A stretch of 64,000 nucleotides of DNA from Psychrobacter fozii (GTDB taxonomy: Bacteria; Pseudomonadota; Gammaproteobacteria; Pseudomonadales; Moraxellaceae), in contig NZ_QJSU01000005.1 in the NCBI RefSeq assembly GCF_003217155.1, positions 186,001 to 250,000 of the forward strand, read 5' to 3'. The notes below the pieces were generated by a model. That model was given only the letters and a program-made list of their open reading frames with translations. It was not told where the DNA came from and made no database searches. Made by a program: the position numbers and the translations under genes. Within the stretch, counting starts at the first letter, position 1, and each line of letters starts with the position of its first letter. This document shows positions 28,722 to 37,480 of the stretch, one piece after another.

Positions 28722-28930
28722 CTATGATCCATTTATAACAAGCAAATGAATATAAAATAAGTAAATATTAACAAATAAAAAGTCTCAAATTCATGTCACA
28801 CTAGTTTCTATCAATGTAATGGCATGTCACAAATAATGAAAAATTGAATCTCGTTGCCATATTTTTAATAGAAATTCTGTATACTTAAGACTTAAAAAAC
28901 TTATTCACGATCTATTGAAGATATACCATT

Positions 28931-29635
28931 ATGTCTAGACGCTCAGCGCCCTTTGTCGCCCCTGACTATATCGACGATCCCACTTCAAAAGATGGCAAAA
29001 AACACGCCAAAGTTTTGCTATCAACGCTGCAAGAAGATATTGCGAGCTTTCGTGATGAGCAATTTCCACCTGATATTTTGCGTCAAATTCGTGACATGCC
29101 TATTTATGAAGGTAACTTGGCAGAAGTCCAAGCCTACCAACAGCGCTGGCAAACGATACTTGAGCGCGCGATGGCATTTTACCCTGCAGCCAATCTACCG
29201 CCCGACTATCTACCGCTACCAGCCAGCCTTGAGATTCCGCAGTTTATCTATCACGTTCAGCGTCTACATTTAACCAAGACTCGGGCCAAAGAATCTAAAA
29301 GCTTTGGTTCAGTGGGTGCGCTGACGGATAAATGCGGTGATTATAGTGCTGATGAAATTGCGCGTATGTCAGCAGTATTCGATAACGATGATGAGGCACG
29401 TTTGGTTGCGCACCGTGAGTTTATTGATCTGCGCGCTTATGTGTTTTGCCGTGATAATAAAGGTGAAATACTAGAGCCTGAACGGGTGCGCTTTTATCGT
29501 ACTGGACTCATCGTCCATGCTTTACCTGACTTCAAAATAGTTGATAGCAGACAGACCCCACGTAAGCGCCGTAATGACGCTTATAACAATCCGCTTGCTG
29601 ATAATGGCATTTGGAAGATTTACCGTAAAAAATAA
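28931..29635 (+). CDS. Hypothetical protein, unrecognised
   Basis: 234 residues, soluble and charged, no signal peptide or TM. It starts MSRRSAPFVAPDYIDDPTSK; the middle has PPDILRQIRDMPIYEGN and a Pro-rich NLPPDYLPLPASLEIPQFI; the end is basic (RQTPRKRRNDAYNNPLADNG). One stretch, EFIDLRAYVFCRDNKGEILE, suggests a beta-rich C-terminal half. Codon use looks like that of its neighbours. No family recognised. It sits alone between a CDF exporter and a Kef antiporter. Confidence 0.75.
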   Translation: MSRRSAPFVAPDYIDDPTSKDGKKHAKVLLSTLQEDIASFRDEQFPPDILRQIRDMPIYEGNLAEVQAYQQRWQTILERAMAFYPAANLPPDYLPLPASLEIPQFIYHVQRLHLTKTRAKESKSFGSVGALTDKCGDYSADEIARMSAVFDNDDEARLVAHREFIDLRAYVFCRDNKGEILEPERVRFYRTGLIVHALPDFKIVDSRQTPRKRRNDAYNNPLADNGIWKIYRKK

Positions 29636-29712
29636 CCTACGTTGACGCTATATTATTTTCACCATAGCCACTTTATATTGTTTGTCTTATTACCACATCT
29701 TAAGGATATCAG

Positions 29713-31599
29713 ATGCTTGCTGCCGCCGCCGGCTCACCAAATTTAATGTTACAAGCTACAATCTTCTTAGGAGCAGCACTGCTCTTTGTACCCCTTGGTA
29801 AACGATTTGGTATTGCGACGGTCTTAGGTTATCTCATCACAGGTCTGATATTAGGCCCCAGTGGCTTAGATGTAGCGGGCGACGCTGAGAGCTTATTACA
29901 CTTTTCTGAGTTTGGCGTGGTGATGCTGCTATTCATCATTGGTCTTGAGCTTCAGCCTTCACGACTATGGGCATTACGGCGCTCCATATTTGTACTTGGT
30001 GGCTTGCAAGTCGGCCTGACTGGCACGCTACTGATGTTACTTTTACATCATTTCTTCTCCTTACAACTGGATACTGCTTTTATCGTAGGCTTTGGCCTTG
30101 CCCTCTCTTCTACTGCGTTTGTATTACAGATATTGACTGAAAAGCAGCAGCTTGCGAGTACCCATGGTCGAGAAGCTTTTACTATCTTGTTATTCCAAGA
30201 TATTGCCGTTATACCTTTACTAGCCGTTATTCCGTTTTTGTCAGGGGTGCGCGAGCAAAGCTATGATTTGATTTATTTTGGCAAGGTTTTTGCCGTATTT
30301 GCCGGACTCATCTTTGCCAGCCGTTATGTTGTTCGACCATTTTTTAAATTTGTGGCATCAAGTGGCGCGTCAGAATTACTGACTGCTGTCGCACTATTTA
30401 TCGTGATGGGCGTGTCTATTTTGATGGGGCAAATTGGTCTATCGATGGCATTAGGTGCATTCCTAACTGGTGTATTGCTAGCGGATTCAGAGTATCGCCA
30501 TGAGTTAGAAGCCAGTATCGAGCCTTTCAAAGGGCTGCTGTTAGGCTTGTTCTTTATGTCTGTTGGGATGCTGACCGATGTCAAACTTATATTAGCCGAG
30601 CCTATCTTTATCATCGGTTGTGCGATGGGCTTGATGTTTATCAAATTTGGTGTCATCACAGCAATTGCAAAAGTACTAGGAAACCGCTGGCCGACCAGTC
30701 TCAGACTCGGTGTGACTCTCGCTCAGGGCGGTGAATTTGCCTTCGTACTATTTAGTGTCGCTACCGCACAGAACGTCCTGCGTCCTGAGCTTGCCAATAC
30801 ACTGAACCTTGTTGTAACTATCTCTATGGCACTCACGCCATTGGCATTTTTACTATTAGAAAAGATAGGTGAGCCCTTATTTGCTAAGAGCAAACCAAGC
30901 CGTGAATACGATTCCATTCCAGACCATGAGCATCAGGTAATCATTGCCGGATTTGGCCGTGTTGGTCAGATTATCGGTCGTGTGTTGCGCATGCACAATA
31001 TTGAATTTACCGCCATTGAACGCTCCGCAAATCGCGTAGATTTTGTCCGAAAATTCGGTAACCAAGTCTACTATGGTGATCCCAAAAACCCCGAAATCTT
31101 ACGCGCCGCCGGTATCAAAAAAGCACGCGTCTTTATTCTCGCTATTGATGACTTAGAGCGCTCCATCACGACCGCTCAATATTTGCGTAAAAACTATCCA
31201 GACGTGATTGTCCTAGCGCGAGCACGCGATCGTCAACATTACTACCGCCTACGTGAAGTGGGTGTCCGTCATATATGGCGTGAGACTTATTTATCGTCTT
31301 TGGATATGTCACGTGAGTCGCTACAGCTGCTCGGTATCTCACCAGAAAAAGCGCGTGAGACGGTACAAACTTTCCGTGACTATGATGATGATTTGATTGA
31401 ACGTCAGCAAGCCATTTATGATGATGAAGCCAGTATGATCGAATCGGCACAATCAGCAATGGCAGAGCTTGAAAGCTTATTTGATGAAGACATTGGTAAA
31501 GCACGAAAAATGGATTTGACTGACTTTTATGAAGCGTTAAAGAGCCAAGCGACACCAGTCGATGAAAAAGACGATATCGTCACAGACACTAAAAAATAA
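29713..31599 (+). CDS. Kef-type CPA2 monovalent cation:proton antiporter with RCK domain
   Basis: 628 residues. About 12 TM helices (residues 8-380) with family patterns FGIATVLGYLITGLILGPSG, ELQPSRLWALRR and GFGLALSSTAFVLQ. A cytoplasmic TrkA-N/RCK domain follows: HQVIIAGFGRVGQIIGRVL is the dinucleotide-binding loop, then YYGDPKNPEILRAAG. A tail of about 85 residues is acidic. It resembles KefB/KefC K+/H+ systems that respond to glutathione adducts. No kefF or kefG partner gene is adjacent, so glutathione gating is unproven. Good ribosome site TAAGGAT. Confidence 0.92.
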   Translation: MLAAAAGSPNLMLQATIFLGAALLFVPLGKRFGIATVLGYLITGLILGPSGLDVAGDAESLLHFSEFGVVMLLFIIGLELQPSRLWALRRSIFVLGGLQVGLTGTLLMLLLHHFFSLQLDTAFIVGFGLALSSTAFVLQILTEKQQLASTHGREAFTILLFQDIAVIPLLAVIPFLSGVREQSYDLIYFGKVFAVFAGLIFASRYVVRPFFKFVASSGASELLTAVALFIVMGVSILMGQIGLSMALGAFLTGVLLADSEYRHELEASIEPFKGLLLGLFFMSVGMLTDVKLILAEPIFIIGCAMGLMFIKFGVITAIAKVLGNRWPTSLRLGVTLAQGGEFAFVLFSVATAQNVLRPELANTLNLVVTISMALTPLAFLLLEKIGEPLFAKSKPSREYDSIPDHEHQVIIAGFGRVGQIIGRVLRMHNIEFTAIERSANRVDFVRKFGNQVYYGDPKNPEILRAAGIKKARVFILAIDDLERSITTAQYLRKNYPDVIVLARARDRQHYYRLREVGVRHIWRETYLSSLDMSRESLQLLGISPEKARETVQTFRDYDDDLIERQQAIYDDEASMIESAQSAMAELESLFDEDIGKARKMDLTDFYEALKSQATPVDEKDDIVTDTKK

Positions 31600-31611
31600 T
31601 AGCGTAACGCC

Positions 31612-32541
31612 CTATTCCGGCAAGCAACTTTGTGGCGCTTGCCGTTTATTTAGCGACGTCATACAGTTCCAACTATCGCTGTCTGGCACATGATAAAAAA
31701 CCAGTGTCTGATCATTCAGATAGCGTATCGGAAACTTGATGTTCTGAATCGTTGCAATCACTGCACAGTCAGTCTCTGCTACCCCAGCAGCAGTGGTATC
31801 AATGTCGATATTTACTTGCTCTGTTGCCGTATTCAAGGACGAATTAGTTGGGCACTGTCCTGTTTGCTGATAAAGTAATGCCACACGATTTTGTGTCGTT
31901 TTGATCGTATCATAGGCATCAAACACTACTTCATTTGCTTTTGGCTTGGCAATAATCGGTAAAAACTGCACCTTAATCACCATTAGAGCAAATGCAAACA
32001 ATCCAAACCCCAAGCCTAGTCCAAACAGACTTACTCCACCTTCCCTCTGCAAGTGAGCCTTCTGCGCGTTCTCATCGCGCTGATAGTCCTCCACAACATC
32101 GGCAATTTCACGGCGCGCCATACGGTAATAATACGCGTCTGTCCAACGTGCAACCATAGATGACCAAAACAGCCAGATTACTGCAGCAATACCTATACGC
32201 GTAGCCATCTGATAAGCATCAGGAATATAGGACATTGCTACAAATTCAAAGGCAACTAGCACCAATGCTACATTTAACTGAATGAACGACCATCCTGCCA
32301 CACTGTATACAATGGCATCCATATAGCGCTTGCGATAAAGTAGCCAAGGGAAAGTCACAAAAAATGCAGCCCAATGCCATTTGGGTGACAAATAACCTTG
32401 CTCATCAAACTGCTTAAAGCGCTTGAGATAATAGTGCTGGCTACGATGACCGATAAACCACTTATCCAGCTGTTTACGCTTCGCAGCAGTCAGCTGATCC
32501 TGATAAAACGGAGGCGGCGAATCTGTCTCGATAAATAGCAT
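31612..32541 (-). CDS. DUF2628-like membrane protein
   Basis: 309 residues. The N-terminal part (WHWAAFFVTFPWLLYRKRY, then three hydrophobic segments, then DAYYYRMARREI) matches the DUF2628 pattern of a WAAFF...LLYRK motif, TM helices and a YYRxA end. A fourth TM helix (LGFGLFAFALMVIKVQFL) anchors a C-terminal extracytoplasmic region of about 110 residues with three Cys that could form a disulphide. That part looks pilin-like in arrangement (hydrophobic helix, then small globular domain) but has no prepilin cleavage motif. It converges on the antiporter gene with a 12-bp gap. Confidence 0.7.
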   Translation of the reverse strand: MLFIETDSPPPFYQDQLTAAKRKQLDKWFIGHRSQHYYLKRFKQFDEQGYLSPKWHWAAFFVTFPWLLYRKRYMDAIVYSVAGWSFIQLNVALVLVAFEFVAMSYIPDAYQMATRIGIAAVIWLFWSSMVARWTDAYYYRMARREIADVVEDYQRDENAQKAHLQREGGVSLFGLGLGFGLFAFALMVIKVQFLPIIAKPKANEVVFDAYDTIKTTQNRVALLYQQTGQCPTNSSLNTATEQVNIDIDTTAAGVAETDCAVIATIQNIKFPIRYLNDQTLVFYHVPDSDSWNCMTSLNKRQAPQSCLPE

Positions 32542-32641
32542 AGTGAGATGCCCTATTTACTATAAAGAAAAGTTTAAATTCATTACGCATGTTATATGAT
32601 AACGCCAAAACCGCTGTACAGAATAGTAAGTGACCGATAAA

Positions 32642-32748
32642 TATAGTTGATTCAATGTAAAAGAAGTACAAGGCAGCCAAGTACGAATATATCTGCAAAA
32701 CGTCAAACGAGATTAACGCTTTGATTCTTTCATGGTAGATTGAGCATA
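32642..32748 (+). repeat. Dispersed 107-108-bp element, copy C
   Basis: TATAGTTGATTCAATGTAAA at the left end and a worn right end (GATTGAGCATA). Core words ACAAGGCAGCCAAGTACGAA and AACGAGATTAACGCTTTG are recognisable. It sits in the divergent spacer upstream of trmB. Confidence 0.78.
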
Positions 32749-32840
32749 AGCGTATTAAAAAAGCATTGTCCGTTCACAGCTGTATAGATTTAACTTATAA
32801 TAAGCGTACATCACCCATTTTATTAAGTCTTGTCAATCCT

Positions 32841-33692
32841 ATGAGTCAACATCCCGATATTAACGATAACATCGATAGTACGAGTACTACTGATGAGCAA
32901 AAAACCCTTAGCACCAGTATTGAAAGCACTATTGATACTGACATTGATGACAGTGTCGGTAATGAGATAGCGCCTGAAGAAAGCAAACACATTCGTATCG
33001 TCAATACGTTTATGAAACGACGTACGCACATGAATAAAAATGCCGAACTGGCACTGACCGCTCCAGAATTTTCTGAGTATTTGGTCAATAACAGTTTTGG
33101 TGATGGTGATTTAGAGGGTATCGACAATCTGCGCACATTATTCGCTGATAGTCCTAACGATAGTGAAGCGCCACTTACGGTAGAGATTGGTTTTGGATTG
33201 GGTGTTTCATTTATTGAAATGGCAGCAGCAGAGCCTAGCCGCAACTTTGTTGGCGTCGAAGTGCATGAGCCTGGTATTGGTAAATGTGCTTATATGGCAG
33301 GCACAGAAGGCTTAAAAAACGTCAAAATCATCAACGGCGATGCGATTCAGTTGCTCAAGCAATTACCAGAAAATCATGTCGACCGTATCCAACTTTACTT
33401 CCCTGATCCATGGCAAAAGAAGCGTCACTACAAGCGTCGTTTCGTCAGTCCTGAACGTATGACCATCGTTACGCGCAGCTTAAAACAAGGCGGCTGGTTC
33501 CATACAGCAACCGACTGGGAACATTATGCGTTTTGGATGGTTGAAGTATTGGATGGTTTTGCTGGATTGACCAATCAAGCAGGCGCAGGTAACTTTACGG
33601 ATCGTCCTGACTTTCGTCCAATGACTAAGTTTGAGCGTCGTGGCCTCGAACGTGGTCACGGTGTCTGGGATTTGATCTATATCAAAGATTAA
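32841..33692 (+). CDS. trmB: tRNA (guanine46-N7)-methyltransferase TrmB
   Basis: 283 residues from ATG 32841 ([15 protein letters not shown]). SAM-dependent enzyme making m7G46 in the tRNA variable loop. [20 protein letters not shown] is motif [16 protein letters not shown] follows, and [20 protein letters not shown] is the TrmB signature with the catalytic Asp. The N terminus carries an acidic Ser/Thr/Asp-rich extension of about 55 residues absent from E. coli TrmB. The ribosome site is weak for every candidate start; the open frame begins at 32766. Confidence 0.93.
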   Translation: MSQHPDINDNIDSTSTTDEQKTLSTSIESTIDTDIDDSVGNEIAPEESKHIRIVNTFMKRRTHMNKNAELALTAPEFSEYLVNNSFGDGDLEGIDNLRTLFADSPNDSEAPLTVEIGFGLGVSFIEMAAAEPSRNFVGVEVHEPGIGKCAYMAGTEGLKNVKIINGDAIQLLKQLPENHVDRIQLYFPDPWQKKRHYKRRFVSPERMTIVTRSLKQGGWFHTATDWEHYAFWMVEVLDGFAGLTNQAGAGNFTDRPDFRPMTKFERRGLERGHGVWDLIYIKD

Positions 33693-33719
33693 TACTGATA
33701 ACATATTTGTGATAGATCT

Positions 33720-33754
33720 AAAAAAGCGGCTAATATATTTAGCCGCTTTTTTTA
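33720..33754 (+). terminator. trmB terminator
   Basis: AAAAAGCGGCTAA / TTAGCCGCTTTTT-type stem with a T-run, 28 bases after the stop. Confidence 0.88.
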
Positions 33755-34728
33755 CTTTACAACTGACCATTTACTGGTTTTCAGATTGATTCTTGATAAA
33801 TCATCAGCTGTAAGCCTTATTTTAGAAGCTTTCACTACTTTTATAAAAAAAACTTATAAAATATTAATACGTGAAACATAGCCATTAGCATGTGATTTAT
33901 GGCTAAATATATATTTTGTCAATTGTGACAATAGTATTAATTCTTCATTATTCTATATCAATAATCTACGCAAACATCGATGATATAAGGGTTTGGTGAG
34001 TTCTCCCCATAAGCTGTGGATAACCCTGTGTATAAGTCACCACTTGACAAGAATTTCCCTAGATAACTTAAAGGGTGAGGTAAAATCGTTCATTTTTTGT
34101 ACAATTAAAAAACACTTAAAAATCATATATTTATACTAATATGACAACTACTTGAAATTATTTTTAATATTTTTAAAATAAAATTTTATCGTTAGCGATG
34201 TTTCACAATACGTGAATTTCTAGGCTTTATCTGCTGTGGACAACCTTTGAGCCTATTGACAAACAGTACCATTATATTGTCCAAAATAATAGTTCCTATT
34301 TTCATTATTTTCGGCAAACCATCAGCTGTATATCATGCGACAGTTAATGTCGTCTACCGTCACTCGACCCACTAAATAATCTTTGCAATTTGTTATAATC
34401 ACTCTACACAATCAATAGTACTTAAGAGAAAAATTTCGCGATATTCAGGTACAGCATAGCTTCAGATCGATACCAACAGTTGCTAATTATGAACTTATTT
34501 TTGCTTATCTCACGATTTGATTTTACTGTATAGTAAGGTGACATATTAACTATTACTGTCTGTATCATCGATATGACAACCTATTTATCCTAGGTAGATG
34601 CTGAACGCTTCTTCCTATTTAAGTGGCAACCCGCCCTATTGAGCCACTACTTTCTATCGTACAAATATATTACGTATAACACCGAAATTGATAGTTTTAC
34701 ATTAATGATTGAAAATAAGGAATCTAGT
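33755..34728. other. Long AT-rich spacer before recA
   Basis: 974 bases, the longest gene-free stretch in the window. It holds the DnaA-box-like words, long A/T runs near 34110-34200, and no ORF with a credible start. I find no LexA-type palindrome (CTGT-N8-ACAG). A member of the 107-108-bp repeat family is not present. It must include the recA promoter; no single candidate is convincing. Confidence 0.55.
34015..34035 (-). promoter_or_regulatory. Two tandem DnaA-box-like nonamers
   Basis: TGTGGATAA (34015-34023, reverse complement of the perfect box TTATCCACA) and TGTGTATAA (34027-34035, TTATACACA) lie 12 bases apart in the same orientation. They sit in the 33755-34728 AT-rich gap before recA. 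A third related word, TGTGGACAA (TTGTCCACA), is at 34235-34243. Both perfect forms are high-affinity-type boxes in E. coli; DnaA binding here is inference. Confidence 0.6.
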
Positions 34729-35787
34729 ATGGACGACAATAAAGCCAAAGCCCTCAAAGCGGCGTTAGGTCAAATTGAAAAGCAATTTGGTAAAAACACC
34801 ATCATGCATTTAGGCGATGACGCAGCCATCATGGATGTCGATGTGGTCTCAACAGGCTCATTAGGCCTAGATATTGCCCTTGGGATTGGTGGCCTACCAA
34901 AAGGCCGTATCGTTGAGATTTACGGCCCAGAGAGCTCAGGTAAAACGACCATGACCCTGCAAGCCATCGCAGAGTGCCAAAAGCAAGGTGGTACCTGTGC
35001 CTTTATCGATGCTGAGCACGCGCTTGATCCTGTCTATGCTCGCAAACTGGGTGTAAACACTGATGAGCTATTGCTATCTCAGCCCGATAATGGCGAACAA
35101 GCACTTGAAATCACCGATATGTTGGTTCGTTCAGGGGCCATCGACATGATCGTTATTGACTCAGTTGCAGCCTTGACGCCGCGTGCTGAGATTGAAGGCG
35201 AGATGGGCGACTCACACATGGGCCTGCAAGCACGTCTGATGAGCCAAGCACTACGTAAGATTACAGGTAATGCCAAACGCTCTAACTGTATGGTGGTCTT
35301 TATCAACCAAATCCGTATGAAAATCGGCGTTATGTTTGGTAGCCCAGAAACCACTACTGGTGGTAACGCATTGAAGTTCTACGCCTCTGTACGTATGGAC
35401 ATTCGCCGTATTGGTGCGGTCAAAAATGGTGATGAAATCATCGGTAACCAGACCCGTGTGAAAGTCATCAAAAATAAAATGGCACCTCCATTCCGCCAAG
35501 CCGAATTTGAAATTACTTACGGCGAAGGTACCAATCACTTAGCCGAAGTCATTGATTTGGGCGTTGAGATTGGTGCGGTTGGCAAAGCAGGCTCTTGGTA
35601 CAGCTATGGCGACGAAAAAATCGGTCAAGGCAAAGCCAATTCTGTACTGTTCTTAAAAGAGAATCCTGTGATTGCTCAAGAAATCGAAGATAAAATTCGC
35701 GACGAAAAACTTGGGTCAAAAAAGAGTGCCAAAGATAAAAAGACTGACGAAGCCAAAGAAAAACCAGGCGCTGAACCTGTACAATAA
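34729..35787 (+). CDS. recA: Recombinase RecA
   Basis: 352 residues from ATG 34729, which has AAGGA eight bases upstream and gives the family start [20 protein letters not shown]. An upstream open frame adds 30 non-family residues. Walker A is GPESSGKTT (66-74); the L1 and L2 DNA-binding loops and the [20 protein letters not shown] stretch are intact. The C terminus is a Lys/Glu/Asp-rich acidic tail. Strand-exchange filament protein for homologous recombination and SOS co-protease. recX follows 40 bases downstream. Confidence 0.98.
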   Translation: MDDNKAKALKAALGQIEKQFGKNTIMHLGDDAAIMDVDVVSTGSLGLDIALGIGGLPKGRIVEIYGPESSGKTTMTLQAIAECQKQGGTCAFIDAEHALDPVYARKLGVNTDELLLSQPDNGEQALEITDMLVRSGAIDMIVIDSVAALTPRAEIEGEMGDSHMGLQARLMSQALRKITGNAKRSNCMVVFINQIRMKIGVMFGSPETTTGGNALKFYASVRMDIRRIGAVKNGDEIIGNQTRVKVIKNKMAPPFRQAEFEITYGEGTNHLAEVIDLGVEIGAVGKAGSWYSYGDEKIGQGKANSVLFLKENPVIAQEIEDKIRDEKLGSKKSAKDKKTDEAKEKPGAEPVQ

Positions 35788-35827
35788 CGGAACGATCAAT
35801 AACTGTTATCAATTATCATGATTTATT

Positions 35828-36979
35828 ATGAAAATTAAAACCTTAGCTGAAATACTCGCTGAATCGGACACCGATTCAGCGAGTTCTCCTAATACCAAAC
35901 CAAAAAAGCCTGCTAAGCACTCATACAAAGATGAGCCGCACAAACCTCGTAAAAATGGCAAGCGACCTACCTATTCAAATAAAAATAACGCTATAGTTAA
36001 TGACTTATCAACCAATGACTCGTTAATTAGTGGCTCGTTAATTAGTGATTCTACTGCTGATATAGACTCAAGCAATCCACTCTTCTCTTCCTCTATCAAT
36101 CAAAAAACGTCCAAACCTAAAAAGCGTCAGAAACGTGAAAAACGCTTTCATCCAGCGGCTAATTTTAGCCCTGAGCCTAGTGATGTGCCTACTTATCTGC
36201 CACCTGAAGCGCAAAGTATTAAAGAGATGCTAGCAGAGGTCAAACACAGCATTCATGGAGATGAGACAGATAATAGCTTAGCAACAGATACTGGTCGTAG
36301 CACTGATCCGTCTTTGAGAAAATCAAAAAATGAAGCTGAGCTTTCGACTATTGATGATAACGACATAGACAATCAAAACGATAATATACCAGCTGCCCTC
36401 AAAGCGTATTTGCGTACACCTGAACAAAAGCAAGCAGAGATCGATGCGATTAAAGCCGAAAGCCGCTTACGTTGGTTGGCATTTTATTATTTGTCGCGCC
36501 GTGAATATGGTAAAGCTGAGCTGAAGCAGAAACTTATCGATAAGGAACAAGATCCAGAGAAAGTTGATGCGCTCCTTGATGAATTCGAGGAAAAAGGCTA
36601 TCAAAGCGATTACCGCACTACCCTAATGCTAATACGTGAAAATATTCGTAAAGGCCGTGGACGCGGTCGTATTAAGCAAGAATTTTATCGTAAGAAGATT
36701 ACTATGCCTGGTAATATCGATGAGCTGATTGATATGGCCAATACTGAGTCAGAGGAATTTAGCGAATTTGTAGATGACAATGATGACAACTTGGTCGATG
36801 GTGTAGATTGGCTGAAATTGGCTGTCACAGCACGTACCAAAAAATACGGCGATGACATACCTATTGAACAAAAATACAAAGCCAGGCAGCTGCGGTTTCT
36901 ACAATATAGAGGATTCAATACTGATATATGTTTTGCCGCGCTTAACTATACACTGGACACGTTAGATGAGCGTTTTTAG
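35828..36979 (+). CDS. recX: RecX-family regulator with long N-terminal extension
   Basis: 383 residues against about 150-170 for typical RecX. The conserved part is the last 180 residues: LRWLAFYYLSRREYGKAELK, ALLDEFEEKGYQSDYRTTLM, RENIRKGRGRGRIKQEFYRK, the three-helix repeats of RecX. The first 200 residues are Lys/Ser/Asn/Pro-rich, low complexity and probably disordered, with basic patches (KKPAKHSYKDEPHKPRKNGK). RecX caps RecA filaments and limits RecA activity. Position just behind recA supports the call. The extension could bind DNA, but this is inference. Confidence 0.88.
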   Translation: MKIKTLAEILAESDTDSASSPNTKPKKPAKHSYKDEPHKPRKNGKRPTYSNKNNAIVNDLSTNDSLISGSLISDSTADIDSSNPLFSSSINQKTSKPKKRQKREKRFHPAANFSPEPSDVPTYLPPEAQSIKEMLAEVKHSIHGDETDNSLATDTGRSTDPSLRKSKNEAELSTIDDNDIDNQNDNIPAALKAYLRTPEQKQAEIDAIKAESRLRWLAFYYLSRREYGKAELKQKLIDKEQDPEKVDALLDEFEEKGYQSDYRTTLMLIRENIRKGRGRGRIKQEFYRKKITMPGNIDELIDMANTESEEFSEFVDDNDDNLVDGVDWLKLAVTARTKKYGDDIPIEQKYKARQLRFLQYRGFNTDICFAALNYTLDTLDERF

Positions 36980-37001
36980 CCAACACTCACCTATATATTG
37001 A

Positions 37002-37349
37002 CTAGGGCGTGTCTTCAATTCACTCGATAGTCATCTAAATGGGCTAAAAATGGTTAAATCTTGCCAAACTACGTCAAATAGCTAGGGCGTGTCATCAATT
37101 AGATTGTGAGGCTTAAAATGAGAAAAATTGTAGATAAACAAGGAAAAAATTGCCATCAATATGAACATATTGGCAAAATTGCTGACGATGTTTAGCAAGA
37201 TTTAGCCATTTTAAGGCCACTAAATTTATTAATGTGCTAATTGATGACACGCCCTAGTTAATATCCCGATATTATCTGCACTATTTTTCTTGTTTGACGG
37301 CAATTTATTTCACTTTTATCACCATTTTTAAAATGAAGACACGCCCTAG
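37002..37349. mobile_element. MITE (outer element), ends CTAGGGCGTGTCTTCA, interrupted by a second MITE
   Basis: Left end CTAGGGCGTGTCTTCAATT and right end, reverse-complemented, CTAGGGCGTGTCTTCATTTT. Removing the 176-bp inner element leaves about 172 bp. A diverged, uninterrupted copy in opposite orientation lies at 62523-62701 and aligns through both arms (for example GGCTAAAAATGGTTAAAT and AAAATGGTGATAAAA are shared). No coding capacity. Confidence 0.85.
37082..37257. mobile_element. MITE (inner element), 21-bp perfect terminal inverted repeats
   Basis: CTAGGGCGTGTCATCAATTA(G) at 37082-37102 is mirrored exactly at 37237-37257. 176 bp in all, no ORF. It lies inside the outer MITE. Compared with the uninterrupted relative at 62.6 kb, the insertion duplicated TA or CTAG; these cannot be told apart because the element ends in G/C. 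The ends resemble those of the IS5-family element at 39262. Confidence 0.88.
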
Positions 37350-37358
37350 GTAAAACAA

Positions 37359-37465
37359 TGTAGTCGATTCAATTTAAAAGTAGTACAAGGTAACCGAGTG
37401 TAGATGTATATTAAATACTTCAAGCAAAGTTAACGCGGTAATACTTTTATAGTGGAATGCCTATA
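37359..37465 (+). repeat. Dispersed 107-108-bp element, copy D
   Basis: Left GTAGTCGATTCAATTTAAAA, right CTTTTATAGTGGAATGCCTA(TA), core ACAAGGTAACCGAGTGTAGA. It sits 9 bases from the outer MITE and 15 bases from the stop codon of the DASS transporter gene. The whole 36980-37480 spacer is therefore built of mobile or repeat DNA. Confidence 0.87.
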
Positions 37466-37480
37466 GATTTAGATGGCTTA

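Noticed and set aside
34015..34243. Main chromosomal origin oriC
   Set aside because: DnaA-like words are present, but dnaA, dnaN, gyrB, rpmH and gidA are all absent, and only three boxes are visible.
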